A DNA stretch of 49,098 bases, taken from Geoalkalibacter sp. (GTDB lineage: Bacteria > Desulfobacterota > Desulfuromonadia > Desulfuromonadales > Geoalkalibacteraceae). The notes beneath the pieces are model-generated. The model was not told where the DNA came from, did no database searches, and worked only from the letters and a program-made list of their open reading frames with translations. Of the stretch, positions 40,384 to 48,961 are shown piece by piece. The DNA is taken from the NCBI RefSeq assembly GCF_030605225.1, contig NZ_JAUWAV010000033.1:1-49098 (forward strand), read 5' to 3'. Numbering within the stretch: the first letter of the stretch is position 1; the number at the start of each line of letters is the position of its first letter. The position numbers were made by a program, and so were the translations under genes.

Positions 40384-41313
40384 ATGATGCGACGGAAAAA
40401 AATCGCCCTGGTGGTGCTCTGTGGTCCGACGGGCGGAGGAAAAACCGCTCTGGCCGCGCGTCTTTGCGAACACTGGCCCCTGGAGGTGATTTCCGCCGAC
40501 AGCCGTCAGGTGTTTCGCGGCATGGATGTCGGCACGGCCAAGGCCAGTCGCGCCGAGCAGGCGCTGGTTCCTCATCAGCTCATCGATGTGGTCGATCCCG
40601 ATGAAGAGTTCTCCGCGGCCGATTTCGCCGAACGTGGACGAACGCTCATCGAGGACATCGTTGCGCGCGGCCGACGGCCCTGGGTGGTGGGCGGCACGGG
40701 TTTTTACATCCGCGCCCTGACCCAAGGGCTGCTGGATGCCCCTTCGGGCGACGAGGGACTGCGCCGCCGCTGGCATGCCCTGGCGCGGGAGCAGGGGAGT
40801 TCGGCTCTTTGGGAACGGCTGCGCCAGGTCGATCCCCGGGCGGCGGCGCGGATTCATCCCAACAACGTCGTGCGGGTGGTGCGGGCGCTGGAAGTCTTCA
40901 CCCTGACGGGGCGGCCCATCTCCGAACTGCAGGAGCGCCATCGCTTTGAGGACCGGCCCTATGCCTTGCTGAAACTCGGCGTCATGCCGTCGCGCGACGA
41001 ATTGTTCCGCCGCATCGACGAGCGGGTCGACGCCATGGCCAACGGGGGGTTGTTCGAGGAAGCGCAGGCCCTGCTCGCCCGCGGCTACAGCCCGCGGCTC
41101 AAGTCGTTGCGCACCCTGGGCTACGGTGAAGCCATCGCCTATTTGCGCGGAGAAATCAGCCGTGAACGGGCGTTGGAGCTTATCAAGGTGCACACCCGGC
41201 AATACGCCAAACGCCAGTTGACCTGGTTTCAAAAAGACCCCGAAATAATTTGGGTTGATTCCTTGAGAGAGTTTGCTACAATCCAGCAGTTGATTGAAAA
41301 TTTTTATTCTTAA
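40384..41313 (+). CDS. miaA: tRNA dimethylallyltransferase
   Basis: 309 residues from ATG 40384 (AAGGA three bases upstream). P-loop LCGPTGGGKTALA, ISADSRQVFRGMDVGTAK, HQLIDVVDPDEEFSAADF, VVGGTGFYIRAL and the C-terminal HTRQYAKRQLTWF. It prenylates A37 of tRNAs reading UNN codons. It lies 11 bases after mutL and 22 before hfq. Confidence 0.96.
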   Translation: MMRRKKIALVVLCGPTGGGKTALAARLCEHWPLEVISADSRQVFRGMDVGTAKASRAEQALVPHQLIDVVDPDEEFSAADFAERGRTLIEDIVARGRRPWVVGGTGFYIRALTQGLLDAPSGDEGLRRRWHALAREQGSSALWERLRQVDPRAAARIHPNNVVRVVRALEVFTLTGRPISELQERHRFEDRPYALLKLGVMPSRDELFRRIDERVDAMANGGLFEEAQALLARGYSPRLKSLRTLGYGEAIAYLRGEISRERALELIKVHTRQYAKRQLTWFQKDPEIIWVDSLREFATIQQLIENFYS

Positions 41314-41335
41314 TGTGCGCTGAGAAGGAGTGGAC

Positions 41336-41569
41336 ATGGCAAAGACCCCGTTCAACATTCAGGACCAGTACCTCAACCAGGCCCGCAAAGAGCGGGTCCA
41401 CGTGAACATCACCATGATGTCGGGAGAGAAGCTCGTCGGCTACATCAAGTCCTTCGACAGCTTCTGCGTACTTGTGGACAGCAGCGGCGACATTCTGCTC
41501 TACAAACACGCGATTGCCGCCATCACCTCCTCGGACGGTAATTTCCGTCTGCACGGGGGCAAAGACTAA
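41336..41569 (+). CDS. hfq: RNA chaperone Hfq
   Basis: 77 residues from ATG 41336 with AAGGAG five bases upstream (a GTG six bases earlier is less likely). NIQDQYLNQARKERVHV, GYIKSFDSFCVLV and the Sm2 motif YKHAIAAI define the hexameric ring that pairs small RNAs with mRNAs. The C-terminal tail is short. A terminator follows. Confidence 0.97.
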   Translation: MAKTPFNIQDQYLNQARKERVHVNITMMSGEKLVGYIKSFDSFCVLVDSSGDILLYKHAIAAITSSDGNFRLHGGKD

Positions 41570-41599
41570 CCCCTTTCCGCAGTCGTCGCAGCAACCAGA

Positions 41600-41647
41600 G
41601 GTCCCCGGCCGAAGACGCATCACGTCCGACGGGGGCCTTTGTCTTTG
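41600..41647 (+). terminator. Terminator after hfq
   Basis: GGTCCCCG (41600-41607) pairs with CGGGGGCC (41630-41637) around a loop holding a small GACG/CGTC-type pairing, then TTTGTCTTT. It ends 22 bases before the next start, so it may also attenuate the downstream gene. Confidence 0.7.
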
Positions 41648-41668
41648 GCGCGGGACGCAGCCGACTTC

Positions 41669-42985
41669 ATGCTGAAAATTACCGACATCCATCCCGGAGG
41701 CATCGGCGAGGAGCTTGAACTCGAGCCCGGCGACTTGGTGCTGGCCGTCAGCGGGCAGCGGGTGCGCGACCTGCTCGACTTTCACCTGTTCTGCGGCGAG
41801 GCCGCCGAGTTCGTGCTGGAGGTGCAGAAAAAACAGGGCGAGATCTGGGATCTGCACATCGAAAAAGGCGAGGATGAGGATCTCGGCATTGAATTCGAGC
41901 ATCCCGAACCCACCCAGTGCGGCAACAATTGCCTGTTCTGCTTTGTTCATCAGCTGCCGCGCGGCATGCGGCGCACCCTCTACGTCAAGGATGAGGATTA
42001 CCGGTTCTCCTATCTTTATGGTAGCTACATCACCCTGACCAACGTGGGCGAAAAGGAAATCGAGCGGATCGTCTCGCAGAAGCTCTCGCCCCTTTACATA
42101 TCGGTGCATGCGACGGATGAACCCCTGCGCAACCACCTGCTCGGTCAGGACGTTCCCGCCATTTTACCTTTGTTGCGGCGGCTGATCGACGCCGGCATCG
42201 AACTTCACACCCAGATCGTGCTCTGTCCCGGCCTCAACGACGGCGCGCAACTGAACAAATCCATCACCGATCTTCAGGCTCTTTCTCCCGGGGTACGATC
42301 CCTGGCGGTCGTACCCGTGGGGCTGACCGGCTTTCGCCGGCGTCTGCCCGACCTGCGAGTGCCGAGTTCCGCGGAGGCCCTGGACGTTCTCGACACCATC
42401 GAACATTTCCAGCAGCGTTTCCTAAAGATCGGCGGCAGCCGCTTCGTCTTTGCCGCCGATGAGCTTTATCTCAAGGCCGGCCGCGATTTCCCCCCCGTCG
42501 AGTGCTACGAAGACTTCCCCCAGTGGGAAAACGGCGTCGGCATGATCGCCCTGTTTCGCGAGGAAGCCGCCGAAGCTCTGGGCCAGGCACGCCCCTTGTC
42601 CCTGAAGGAGGTGTCCCTGGTGACCGGAGAATCAGCCGCCGCGGAACTGAAGCGCTTTGCCTCTGACCTGGGCCGCAAGACCGGCGTGCGCATCGCGGTG
42701 CAGGTCGTGCACAATGCTTTTTTCGGCGGCCATGTCAGCGTCACCGGCCTTCTGACCGGGCGCGACATCCTCGCGCAGTTGCGCGGCAAGCCCCTGGGCG
42801 AGGTTTTGTTTCTGCCCGATGTACTGTTCAGGGACGGGGACGATCTGCTCCTTGACGATCTGAGCCTCACCGATCTGGAGCGGGAGTTGGGCGTACCCGT
42901 GGAAAAGGTGGCCGGCACCCCCTTGGGCCTGCTGGCAGGCCTGGAAGTCATGGATGAAATTCTCCATGAAGAGGAGCCGGACTGA
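41669..42985 (+). CDS. PDZ - radical SAM - DUF512 protein
   Basis: 438 residues. An N-terminal PDZ-like part (1-70, ELEPGDLVLAVSGQRV) precedes a radical-SAM-type cluster motif CGNNCLFC (CxxxCxxC) near 90 with YISVHATDE and VLCPGLNDG, then the DUF512 C-terminal domain (about 275-425). The family is widespread in anaerobes and Gram-positives and is often called FeS-oxidoreductase; its reaction is unknown. ATG at 41669 after the hfq terminator, with no clear ribosome site. Its stop overlaps the next ATG by one base. Confidence 0.85.
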   Translation: MLKITDIHPGGIGEELELEPGDLVLAVSGQRVRDLLDFHLFCGEAAEFVLEVQKKQGEIWDLHIEKGEDEDLGIEFEHPEPTQCGNNCLFCFVHQLPRGMRRTLYVKDEDYRFSYLYGSYITLTNVGEKEIERIVSQKLSPLYISVHATDEPLRNHLLGQDVPAILPLLRRLIDAGIELHTQIVLCPGLNDGAQLNKSITDLQALSPGVRSLAVVPVGLTGFRRRLPDLRVPSSAEALDVLDTIEHFQQRFLKIGGSRFVFAADELYLKAGRDFPPVECYEDFPQWENGVGMIALFREEAAEALGQARPLSLKEVSLVTGESAAAELKRFASDLGRKTGVRIAVQVVHNAFFGGHVSVTGLLTGRDILAQLRGKPLGEVLFLPDVLFRDGDDLLLDDLSLTDLERELGVPVEKVAGTPLGLLAGLEVMDEILHEEEPD

Positions 42986-43626
42986 TGGATGAACACAAGC
43001 GCTGGCACCGTCGCCGGCTTCTGGAAGAGGCCGCGCGCGGACTTGAAGGCAACGGTTTTTCTGTGCAGGTCTGCGAAACCGTCGCGGAGGCGTTACCCTT
43101 TTTGCTGCATCAGACCGAGGAGGCGCAAACCGTCGGTTTTGGCGGATCCATGACCCTGGCCGCCCTCGATCTGCCGGCGCGCTGCGAAGCGCTGGGCAAA
43201 CAAACCCTCGTGCATGGTCGCCCAGGCCTGAGTCCCGAAGAGCGCCGGCGAATCATGGCTGCCCAACAGAGCTGTGATCTGTTTTTCACCAGCACCAACG
43301 CCCTGACCCTCAAGGGGCAACTGGTCAATATTGATGCCACAGGCAACCGCGTCTGCGCCATGGCCTTTGGGCCGCGGCGCGTGATACTGGTGGCCGGGGT
43401 GAACAAGGTCTGTGCCGATCTCGATGCTGCTCTGCGCCGGGTCAAGGAGGTCGCCTGTCCGCCCAATGCCCGCCGGCTCAATTTCAAGACCCCCTGCGCC
43501 GCCACCGGTCTGTGCAGCGACTGCAATTCGCCGGAGCGCATTTGTCGCATCACGACCATCATCGACAAAAAGCCCCGTGCCACGGAGATGCTGGTCTGTC
43601 TGATCAATGAAGATCTCGGCTATTAA
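42985..43626 (+). CDS. LUD-domain (LutC/DUF162-like) protein
   Basis: 213 residues, start sharing one base with the DUF512 stop. VGFGGSMTLAALDL, FFTSTNALTLKGQLVNID and VAGVNKVCADLDAALRR are LUD motifs. The C-terminus has a cysteine row (CPPN, TPC, GLCSDC, RIC) that could hold an Fe-S centre, typical of the stand-alone LUD subgroup rather than of LutC in lactate oxidation operons. No lutA/lutB genes are present. Function unknown; redox role inferred. Confidence 0.85.
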   Translation: MDEHKRWHRRRLLEEAARGLEGNGFSVQVCETVAEALPFLLHQTEEAQTVGFGGSMTLAALDLPARCEALGKQTLVHGRPGLSPEERRRIMAAQQSCDLFFTSTNALTLKGQLVNIDATGNRVCAMAFGPRRVILVAGVNKVCADLDAALRRVKEVACPPNARRLNFKTPCAATGLCSDCNSPERICRITTIIDKKPRATEMLVCLINEDLGY

Positions 43627-43674
43627 GAAAAAACCTGAGATAAATATCGATAAGTAGCGAAAGGATCTACGCAT

Positions 43675-44469
43675 ATGCAGGAAGTCGAGCAGCTTATGAT
43701 CAAGGGGCGCACAGCCCTGGAAACGGGTGAGTTCGCCGAAGCGGCACGGTTGTTCCGGCAGGCTCTTGAGTCGTCCCCTGATCGCGCCGATGTGCACGCG
43801 GCGCTGGGCGAGGCCCTGGCCGAGCAGGGAAAGACCGCCGAGGCCCGCAAGCATCTGGAAAAAGCCATCGAACTTGATTCCGAGGATCTCGATGCGCGCT
43901 ATGCCCTGGGGGATCTGTGTTTTGAGGAAGGGCAGGCCGAGCAGGCCCTCAAGATTTATCAGGGAATTCTAGACCTCGCTCCCGATGAAGCCGATGCCTG
44001 GGTCAGTTGCGGCCTGGTGCATTTCCACCGCGAGGATATGGAGAGGGCGGAGAACTGCTACCACAGAGCCCTGGCCATGGATCCCGATTCAGTCTTCGCG
44101 CGCAATTCCCTGGGCGATGTCTTCTATGCCCAGGGCCGGGCGGAGGAAGCCGTGGCCCAATATCGCCGCGTGGTCGAGATCGATCCCGAGGACGCTCAGG
44201 CCCATTACAATCTGGCCGAAATCTATTACGACACCGGCGACCTTCGGGGCGCCGAGGACGAGTGTCGCAAGGCTTTGACCCTGGATCCCGGGTTCTCCTT
44301 TGCCTATATGACCCTCGGCAACATCTGTCTTGATCAAGAACAGCCGCGCCAGGCTCTGGATTGGTTCCAGAAGTTCCTGCTGCACGAGACGTCCGCCGGC
44401 GCCTCCGACATCCGCGACGAGGTGGCGGCGGTGGTCGCCGGACTCAAGGAAGAATTGGGTCAGGGATAA
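43675..44469 (+). CDS. TPR-repeat protein
   Basis: 264 residues made of about seven consecutive 34-residue TPRs (for example RLFRQALESSPDRADVHAAL, YQGILDLAPDEADAWVSCGL, YRRVVEIDPEDAQAHYNLAE). No signal peptide, membrane segment or catalytic domain. AAAGGA lies about nine bases before the ATG. A protein-interaction scaffold; partners unknown. It stands alone between the LUD gene and lrgA. Confidence 0.85.
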   Translation: MQEVEQLMIKGRTALETGEFAEAARLFRQALESSPDRADVHAALGEALAEQGKTAEARKHLEKAIELDSEDLDARYALGDLCFEEGQAEQALKIYQGILDLAPDEADAWVSCGLVHFHREDMERAENCYHRALAMDPDSVFARNSLGDVFYAQGRAEEAVAQYRRVVEIDPEDAQAHYNLAEIYYDTGDLRGAEDECRKALTLDPGFSFAYMTLGNICLDQEQPRQALDWFQKFLLHETSAGASDIRDEVAAVVAGLKEELGQG

Positions 44470-44659
44470 GAGTTCCGCCCCGGGGTTCGCGGCATCCATG
44501 GCCAAGGCCGCATGAACCCATCCCTGGGGCTTGGCCGGCGCCATCCCGTCGCCGGACACCTTCGCCATGGATACCGCGACCCCTCCTTGGCAAGGGTGAA
44601 TGGATTGGGGTCTGGGAAACTCGGCATTTCCAGAACATCTTGCGCGGAGGGTGCAATCC

Positions 44660-45013
44660 ATGGTGCGGGGCATGGCGATTCTGTTGATCATGCAATTGCT
44701 CGGCGAGGTGATATCTCGTGGCTTGAACATTCCCATTCCCGGCAACGTCATCGGCATGGGATTGCTGTTGGCGGCACTGGGGGTGGGCTGGGTCAGGGTG
44801 CAGTGGATTCAGGAGGCCGCGGAGTTGCTGCTTTCTCACCTGGCTTTGTTTTTCGTGCCGGCCGGAGTCGGCGTCATGGTCTATTTTGACCTGATCGCCG
44901 CCGAATGGCTGCCCATCGTTACGGCCACGGTGCTGAGCACCTTCGTGGTGATGGCGGTGACCGGCCGTGTTGCTCTGCGTCTGGATCGCGGCAGGAGCGA
45001 CCATGATCGATGA
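44660..45013 (+). CDS. lrgA: LrgA/CidA holin-like membrane protein
   Basis: 117 residues from ATG 44660 (GGAGGG eight bases upstream). Four hydrophobic segments, with LNIPIPGNVIGMGLLL and LFFVPAGVGVMVYFDL typical of LrgA/CidA. These small proteins act with LrgB in export of small metabolites (for example pyruvate) and in murein hydrolase control. Its end overlaps lrgB by 11 bases. Confidence 0.9.
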   Translation: MVRGMAILLIMQLLGEVISRGLNIPIPGNVIGMGLLLAALGVGWVRVQWIQEAAELLLSHLALFFVPAGVGVMVYFDLIAAEWLPIVTATVLSTFVVMAVTGRVALRLDRGRSDHDR

Positions 45014-45698
45014 CCTGCTGTCCTCGCCGTTGTTTGGTGTCGCGCTGACCCTGGCGGTCTACGCCCTGGCACAGAAAGTCTACTTACGCACGGGGAGCAT
45101 TTTCTTCAATCCCGTGGCGGTGTCCATCGCTTCGATCATCGGTTTACTTCTGCTGTTTCGCATCCCCTATGAAACCTATGCCGTCGGCGGGCGTCTGGTG
45201 CTTTTTTTGCTCGGGCCCTCGGTGGTGGCTTTGGCGCTGCCTCTGTATGTGCGCCGTCGGGAAATTCTTGAGCGCAAGGTTCCCATATTGCTGGGCATAG
45301 GGGCGGGCGCTCTGGCCTCCATTGTTTCGGCGGCGGGCCTGGCCTGGGTGCTGGGGGGCAGTCGCGAGGTGATTCTGTCTCTGGCGCCCAAATCGGTGAC
45401 GACGCCGATTGCCATCGGCATCGTGGAGAAGATCGGCGGCTTGCCGCCTTTGACGGCGGCCCTGGTGGTTCTGACCGGCTGTTTGGGGGCGATCTGCGGC
45501 CCAGAATTCTGTCGTCTGATCGGGGTACGCGATCCGGCGGCCATGGGCCTTGCGGTCGGCACCGCCGCACATGGCATCGGCACGGCGCGCATGCTTGAGG
45601 TCGATCGGCTCGGCGGCGCCGTCTCGGGGCTGGCGATCGGGCTCAATGGCCTGATCACCGCTTTTGTGCTGCCGTTGATCGTCGCGATGTTTCTTTGA
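45003..45698 (+). CDS. lrgB: LrgB/CidB-family membrane protein
   Basis: 231 residues from ATG 45003 (AGGAG upstream). About seven hydrophobic segments; ILSLAPKSVTTPIAIGI, CLGAICGPEFCRLIG and GTAAHGIGTARML are LrgB signatures. Works with LrgA as a two-part transporter or holin-like system at the inner membrane. No LytSR-type regulator nearby. Confidence 0.93.
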   Translation: MIDDLLSSPLFGVALTLAVYALAQKVYLRTGSIFFNPVAVSIASIIGLLLLFRIPYETYAVGGRLVLFLLGPSVVALALPLYVRRREILERKVPILLGIGAGALASIVSAAGLAWVLGGSREVILSLAPKSVTTPIAIGIVEKIGGLPPLTAALVVLTGCLGAICGPEFCRLIGVRDPAAMGLAVGTAAHGIGTARMLEVDRLGGAVSGLAIGLNGLITAFVLPLIVAMFL

Positions 45699-45730
45699 GG
45701 CCACGATCGTTCAACACGGCAATTCATCTG

Positions 45731-47221
45731 CTAAAAAAAACCGTTCCAGCCGCAACAACTTCGAATCCGGTTTTCGGACGCCGGTTCGTTTCCCAAAACG
45801 GGAATCGAATTGGCCGCAGTCTTTCCAGCGAGGAACACGACATCAAGTTTGCCCTGCTTTTGCTCCAGATAGCGGCAGAGGATCTTGTAGCCATCGAGAT
45901 CAAAGCCAAGTGACTCGTTGTGACGCTCAAGGATGTCGGCAAGCGCTGTCTCATCCTGAGCCGTGCCCAGGTGACACCACTGATCAAAGACATGCACGGC
46001 GCTGCATCCGGTGGGAGATTTTTCCCGAAAGCCGACCGTTCCGGCAAACGGCCAGGCGCGCAGTTTTAGCGCCGAGAGCGCCATCTGTAGGCGCACCCGG
46101 TGTGGCGCGGGCGGCTCTTGCCCGAGGCAGGCGCCCCGGCATTTTTTGAGCTGATAGGCAAAGCAGGCGCCCCGGCCCTTTTCCAGGCCCATGACTTTGA
46201 GGCACAGATTGTGTTCCGAGGCGATCTCTCGCAGAGCTTTCTGGGCTTCGCGCGGGCTGCGAAACAATCCGTGGATGTGCGCCAGATCCTTTGGTGCCAC
46301 ATGCGTGAGGGAGAGGATTTCAACAGCGCCTTGAGAGGGATCGGACGCGAGGCGCAGGGTGTGCAATTCGCGCGTGCGGCGCAGGCGGCGGTTATGCACG
46401 GGCGAGAGCTCCTTGACGAGACGCGCTTCCAGCAGCAGCGCACCCAGTTCGCCGGCGGTTTCGAAAAATTCGAGGCGATGAATCTGCTGGGAGAGGCGCA
46501 TGTCCTTGTGTCGCCGATGATCGCCGGAAAAATGCGAGAGCACCCGCGCGCGCAGATCGATGCTCTTACCGACATAAAGCACGCTGTCGTTTTCACCATG
46601 GAACAGATAGACCCCGGGCGCATTGGGCAGCGCCTCGATCTGCTCGGGCGGCACGTTGGGCGGCAGGCTCGGGCGGCCGAGCATGCGACGCAATTCCTTT
46701 TCAAGAACTTCGGACGGGTTTTCCGCAAGCGCCTTGCATAGAAATTCCCAGGTCATGCGCACATCGCCCAGCGCGCGGTGACGTGCCTGGCTGCTCAGGC
46801 CATGGCGCTCGATGAGGGCATCAAGGCCGTGACGGCGATGCTCGGGATACAGGCGGCGGGAGAGCTTGAGGGTGCAGAGGGTTTTTTCCTGGTAATCCAG
46901 GCCCAGTCGGGCGAACTCGTTCTTGAGAAATCCGTAGTCAAAGCGGGCGTTGTGGGCGATGAGCACCTTGCCGCTCAGACGCTGGTGCAGATCCTCGGCC
47001 AATTCTTCAAAGGTCGGCGCAGCGGCCACTAGCTCGTCGCTGATGCCGGTGTACTGGGTGATGAAGGGTGAAATGCGCACCTGGGGATTGACCAGGCTCG
47101 ACCACTCTTCCACCATCTGGCCGTGGAGAATTTCACACAAGCCGATTTCGATGATGCGGTTGTGCGTCGGACTGGTGCCGGTGGTTTCCAGATCCAGCAC
47201 AACGCAGTGGGCAGGCAGCAT
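45731..47221 (-). CDS. DnaQ-type 3'-5' exonuclease fused to a UvrC-like GIY-YIG nuclease
   Basis: 496 residues. The first 175 are a DEDDh exonuclease: VVLDLETTGTSP (Asp/Glu), IAHNARFDYGFL, HRALGDVRMT (His/Asp). From about 195 comes a GIY-YIG domain (PGVYLFHGENDSVLYVGKSIDL) as in UvrC-N or Cho, then a cysteine segment (CFAYQLKKCRGACLG) like that of UvrC/Cho. UvrC's C-terminal nuclease and HhH domains are missing. Such fusions are known in actinobacteria and some proteobacteria and are thought to make a repair incision and then trim. Convergent with lrgB, 32 bases apart. AGGA lies before the ATG. Confidence 0.92.
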   Translation of the reverse strand: MLPAHCVVLDLETTGTSPTHNRIIEIGLCEILHGQMVEEWSSLVNPQVRISPFITQYTGISDELVAAAPTFEELAEDLHQRLSGKVLIAHNARFDYGFLKNEFARLGLDYQEKTLCTLKLSRRLYPEHRRHGLDALIERHGLSSQARHRALGDVRMTWEFLCKALAENPSEVLEKELRRMLGRPSLPPNVPPEQIEALPNAPGVYLFHGENDSVLYVGKSIDLRARVLSHFSGDHRRHKDMRLSQQIHRLEFFETAGELGALLLEARLVKELSPVHNRRLRRTRELHTLRLASDPSQGAVEILSLTHVAPKDLAHIHGLFRSPREAQKALREIASEHNLCLKVMGLEKGRGACFAYQLKKCRGACLGQEPPAPHRVRLQMALSALKLRAWPFAGTVGFREKSPTGCSAVHVFDQWCHLGTAQDETALADILERHNESLGFDLDGYKILCRYLEQKQGKLDVVFLAGKTAANSIPVLGNEPASENRIRSCCGWNGFF

Positions 47222-47255
47222 AAGAAATCCTGAGGAAATGCCTTTGGGCGGTTGG

Positions 47256-47783
47256 TCACACGGTCCTATCTTGCCTGCGCAAGCTCTTCAGATCAAGAGG
47301 CCGGGTCACCATGTGCAACTCCCCACGATCATCGAACGGCCACAGCTCCTGAGGCCGATCCCAGTAGAGCTCAAGTCCGTTGCCATCGGGGTCGCGCAAA
47401 TAGAGCGCTTCGCTGACGCCATGATCGCTCGCGCCATCGAGGGCGATGGAAGCTGCTTCCAGGCGCAGCAGGGCATCGGCCAGTGCTGCGCGGGTCGGGT
47501 AGCGAATGGCAACATGAAAAAGCCCGGTGGTTCCCTCGGGAGGAGCAGAGCCGCCCTTGCTTTGCCAGGTGTTCAACCCAAGATGGTGGTGATAATCGCC
47601 GGCGGCAATGAAGGCGGCATCCGCCCCATAGCGCTGGGTCAGCTTAAAGCCGAGCACTCCGCAATAAAACGCCAGGGATCGCTCCAGATCCGCAACTTTG
47701 AGATGGACATGGCCGATGGTTACTCCGGGATCGATCGCGCCAAAAGACGTGGATGTATATGGAATTTCAGATCGCGTCGTCAT
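47256..47783 (-). CDS. VOC (glyoxalase/extradiol dioxygenase fold) protein
   Basis: 175 residues from ATG 47783 (AAGGAG seven bases upstream; an ATG at 47804 is poorer). One VOC module pair with metal ligands in IGHVHLKV, YHHHLGLN and NGLELYWDRP (H, H, E). Similar to B. subtilis CatE-like proteins annotated as catechol 2,3-dioxygenase; substrate unproven. Monocistronic, 34 bases upstream of the DnaQ fusion on the same strand. Confidence 0.88.
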   Translation of the reverse strand: MTTRSEIPYTSTSFGAIDPGVTIGHVHLKVADLERSLAFYCGVLGFKLTQRYGADAAFIAAGDYHHHLGLNTWQSKGGSAPPEGTTGLFHVAIRYPTRAALADALLRLEAASIALDGASDHGVSEALYLRDPDGNGLELYWDRPQELWPFDDRGELHMVTRPLDLKSLRRQDRTV

Positions 47784-47932
47784 AGCGTAGCTCCTTATTT
47801 CCATCCTGATGGAGGACGGTGCGTATGGTCAAATTGTAACCAAACTACTCACCAAAAGGTTTGACGAAAGAATCGTCCAGAGAAGAGTGGCAGATAATCG
47901 CCGTAAGCCATTGAATGTACCACCATGTGTGT

Positions 47933-47984
47933 TGACAAGCATGCTGTCAGCAAGCAAAAATGAAGACAAGTTAGTCATAATGAC
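47933..47984 (+). promoter_or_regulatory. Candidate operators of the toxin-antitoxin operon
   Basis: Two palindromes lie before the antitoxin: TGACA-N7-TGTCA (47933-47949) and GTCAT-A-ATGAC (47974-47984), the latter 33 bases before the ATG. TTGACA at 47932 could also be a -35. Phd/YefM antitoxins normally repress their own promoter by binding such sites. Binding is inferred. Confidence 0.5.
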
Positions 47985-48017
47985 CTTTTTAGCCAAAAAC
48001 TGAAAAAGGAAACCGCC

Positions 48018-48296
48018 ATGCCGAAAGTCTCCGTTGCCGAAGCCAAAAGCCATCTTTCCGAGTTGATCGCCAAGAGCGCCCATGGCAAGGAGCGCTTTGT
48101 CATCACGCGCCGCAACCGCCCTGTTGCCGCACTTGTGAGCCTTGAGGATCTGCGCATCATCGAGCAGCATCAGCAGCGGGAAGGACTGGCCGCCGTGGCC
48201 GGCAAATGGCGCGGGTTTGATGAACTTGCCGAGACCATGGGCGATCTCGATAGGTTGCGCCAAAGCGGTGGCGAGGGACGCGATGTATCTCTTTGA
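48018..48296 (+). CDS. Phd/YefM-family antitoxin
   Basis: 92 residues, AAAAAGGAAA upstream of the ATG. MPKVSVAEAKSHLSELIAKS and RFVITRRNRPVAALVSLEDL are the Phd/YefM DNA-binding N-terminus; the C-terminal ~40 residues would wrap and block the toxin. It overlaps the PIN toxin gene by 14 bases, a usual toxin-antitoxin arrangement. Confidence 0.93.
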   Translation: MPKVSVAEAKSHLSELIAKSAHGKERFVITRRNRPVAALVSLEDLRIIEQHQQREGLAAVAGKWRGFDELAETMGDLDRLRQSGGEGRDVSL

Positions 48297-48687
48297 TACG
48301 GACATCATCACGCATGTCTTCATGAAAAATCCCTCCTCAAAGCTCTTGGCTAAGTTGGCAGAAACCCCTCGACAAGACCAGCACATCTCAACGATCACCC
48401 TTTCCGAAATCGTTTACGGGGCCTGGAAAAGCGCTCAGCCTAAGCGCCACCTCGATAATCTTGAAAAAGTGTTGTTGCCCGCGGTCAATATCGTTACCTT
48501 CGATGCCAAGGCAGCCTATGTCTGCGGGGCCGTGCGAGCGCGGCTTGAACGTGAGGGCAATCCCCTGGCGCCGGCCGATCTGGAAATCGCAGCCATCGCC
48601 ATCGCAAACGATTTGACCCTGGTGAGCGGCAACTTGCGGCATTTTGCACGTATCCAAGAACTTCGCGTTGAAAATTGGCTCAACTAG
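48283..48687 (+). CDS. vapC: PIN-domain toxin (VapC family)
   Basis: 134 residues. Acidic PIN residues appear in YLFDTDIITH (D5), TLSEIVYG (Glu) and NPLAPADLEIAAIA (Asp), with LTLVSGNLRHF and a terminal NWL. VapC toxins are Mg-dependent RNases that cut tRNA or rRNA. GAGGG lies five bases before the ATG. Overlap with the antitoxin gives coupled translation. Confidence 0.93.
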   Translation: MYLFDTDIITHVFMKNPSSKLLAKLAETPRQDQHISTITLSEIVYGAWKSAQPKRHLDNLEKVLLPAVNIVTFDAKAAYVCGAVRARLEREGNPLAPADLEIAAIAIANDLTLVSGNLRHFARIQELRVENWLN

Positions 48688-48692
48688 TGCCC

Positions 48693-48841
48693 CGTGCGGC
48701 TAGTCTTGTCTTCTAATTCCGGCTATTTTGGGCGCTGCCCGCGTTGCGCCAACTTGACTTAGCGCACGGCTAGGCCTGCGTTGGCGACGCCTTGGCATCA
48801 CTCAAAATATCTCGGAATTCTTCGACATGACTAACCACACG
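48693..48841. repeat. 149-bp imperfect inverted repeat (MITE-like)
   Basis: The left arm (48693-48753) reads CGTGCGGCTAGTC...TCTAATTCCG...ATTTTGGGCG...GCGCCAAC. The complement of the right arm (48780-48841) reads CGTGTGGTTAGTC...AGAATTCCG...ATTTTGAGTG...TCGCCAAC. The arms are about 60 bp and ~75% alike by eye, with a short centre. It carries no gene. The structure fits a miniature inverted-repeat element or a structured RNA, immediately after the toxin gene. Confidence 0.7.
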
Positions 48842-48916
48842 CGACACTAGCGCGCGTAACGTTCAGTTCAGCGCGATGCCGCTTGGTTTATACCCAAATA
48901 AGAGGAGGGTCACCCC

Positions 48917-48961
48917 GTGGAAATGAAATACTTTTACGAACTCTTCAGGGATTTGCCCCAG
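48917..48961 (+). pseudogene. Start of a SAM-dependent methyltransferase gene, interrupted
   Basis: A GTG with a good ribosome site (GGAGGG, seven bases away) opens a frame beginning MEMKYFYELFRDLPQ. This matches the N-terminus I recall for a class I methyltransferase group (MKYFYE...LPxQGPG). After the CAG at 48959-48961 the sequence changes to what appears to be an insertion-sequence end, and the frame soon stops (TAG at 49052). The gene is therefore interrupted after about 15 codons. Assignment rests on a short match. Confidence 0.45.

Noticed and set aside
47809-48003. 64-codon frame before the antitoxin
   Set aside because: No family match, no ribosome site, and it spans the likely promoter and operators.
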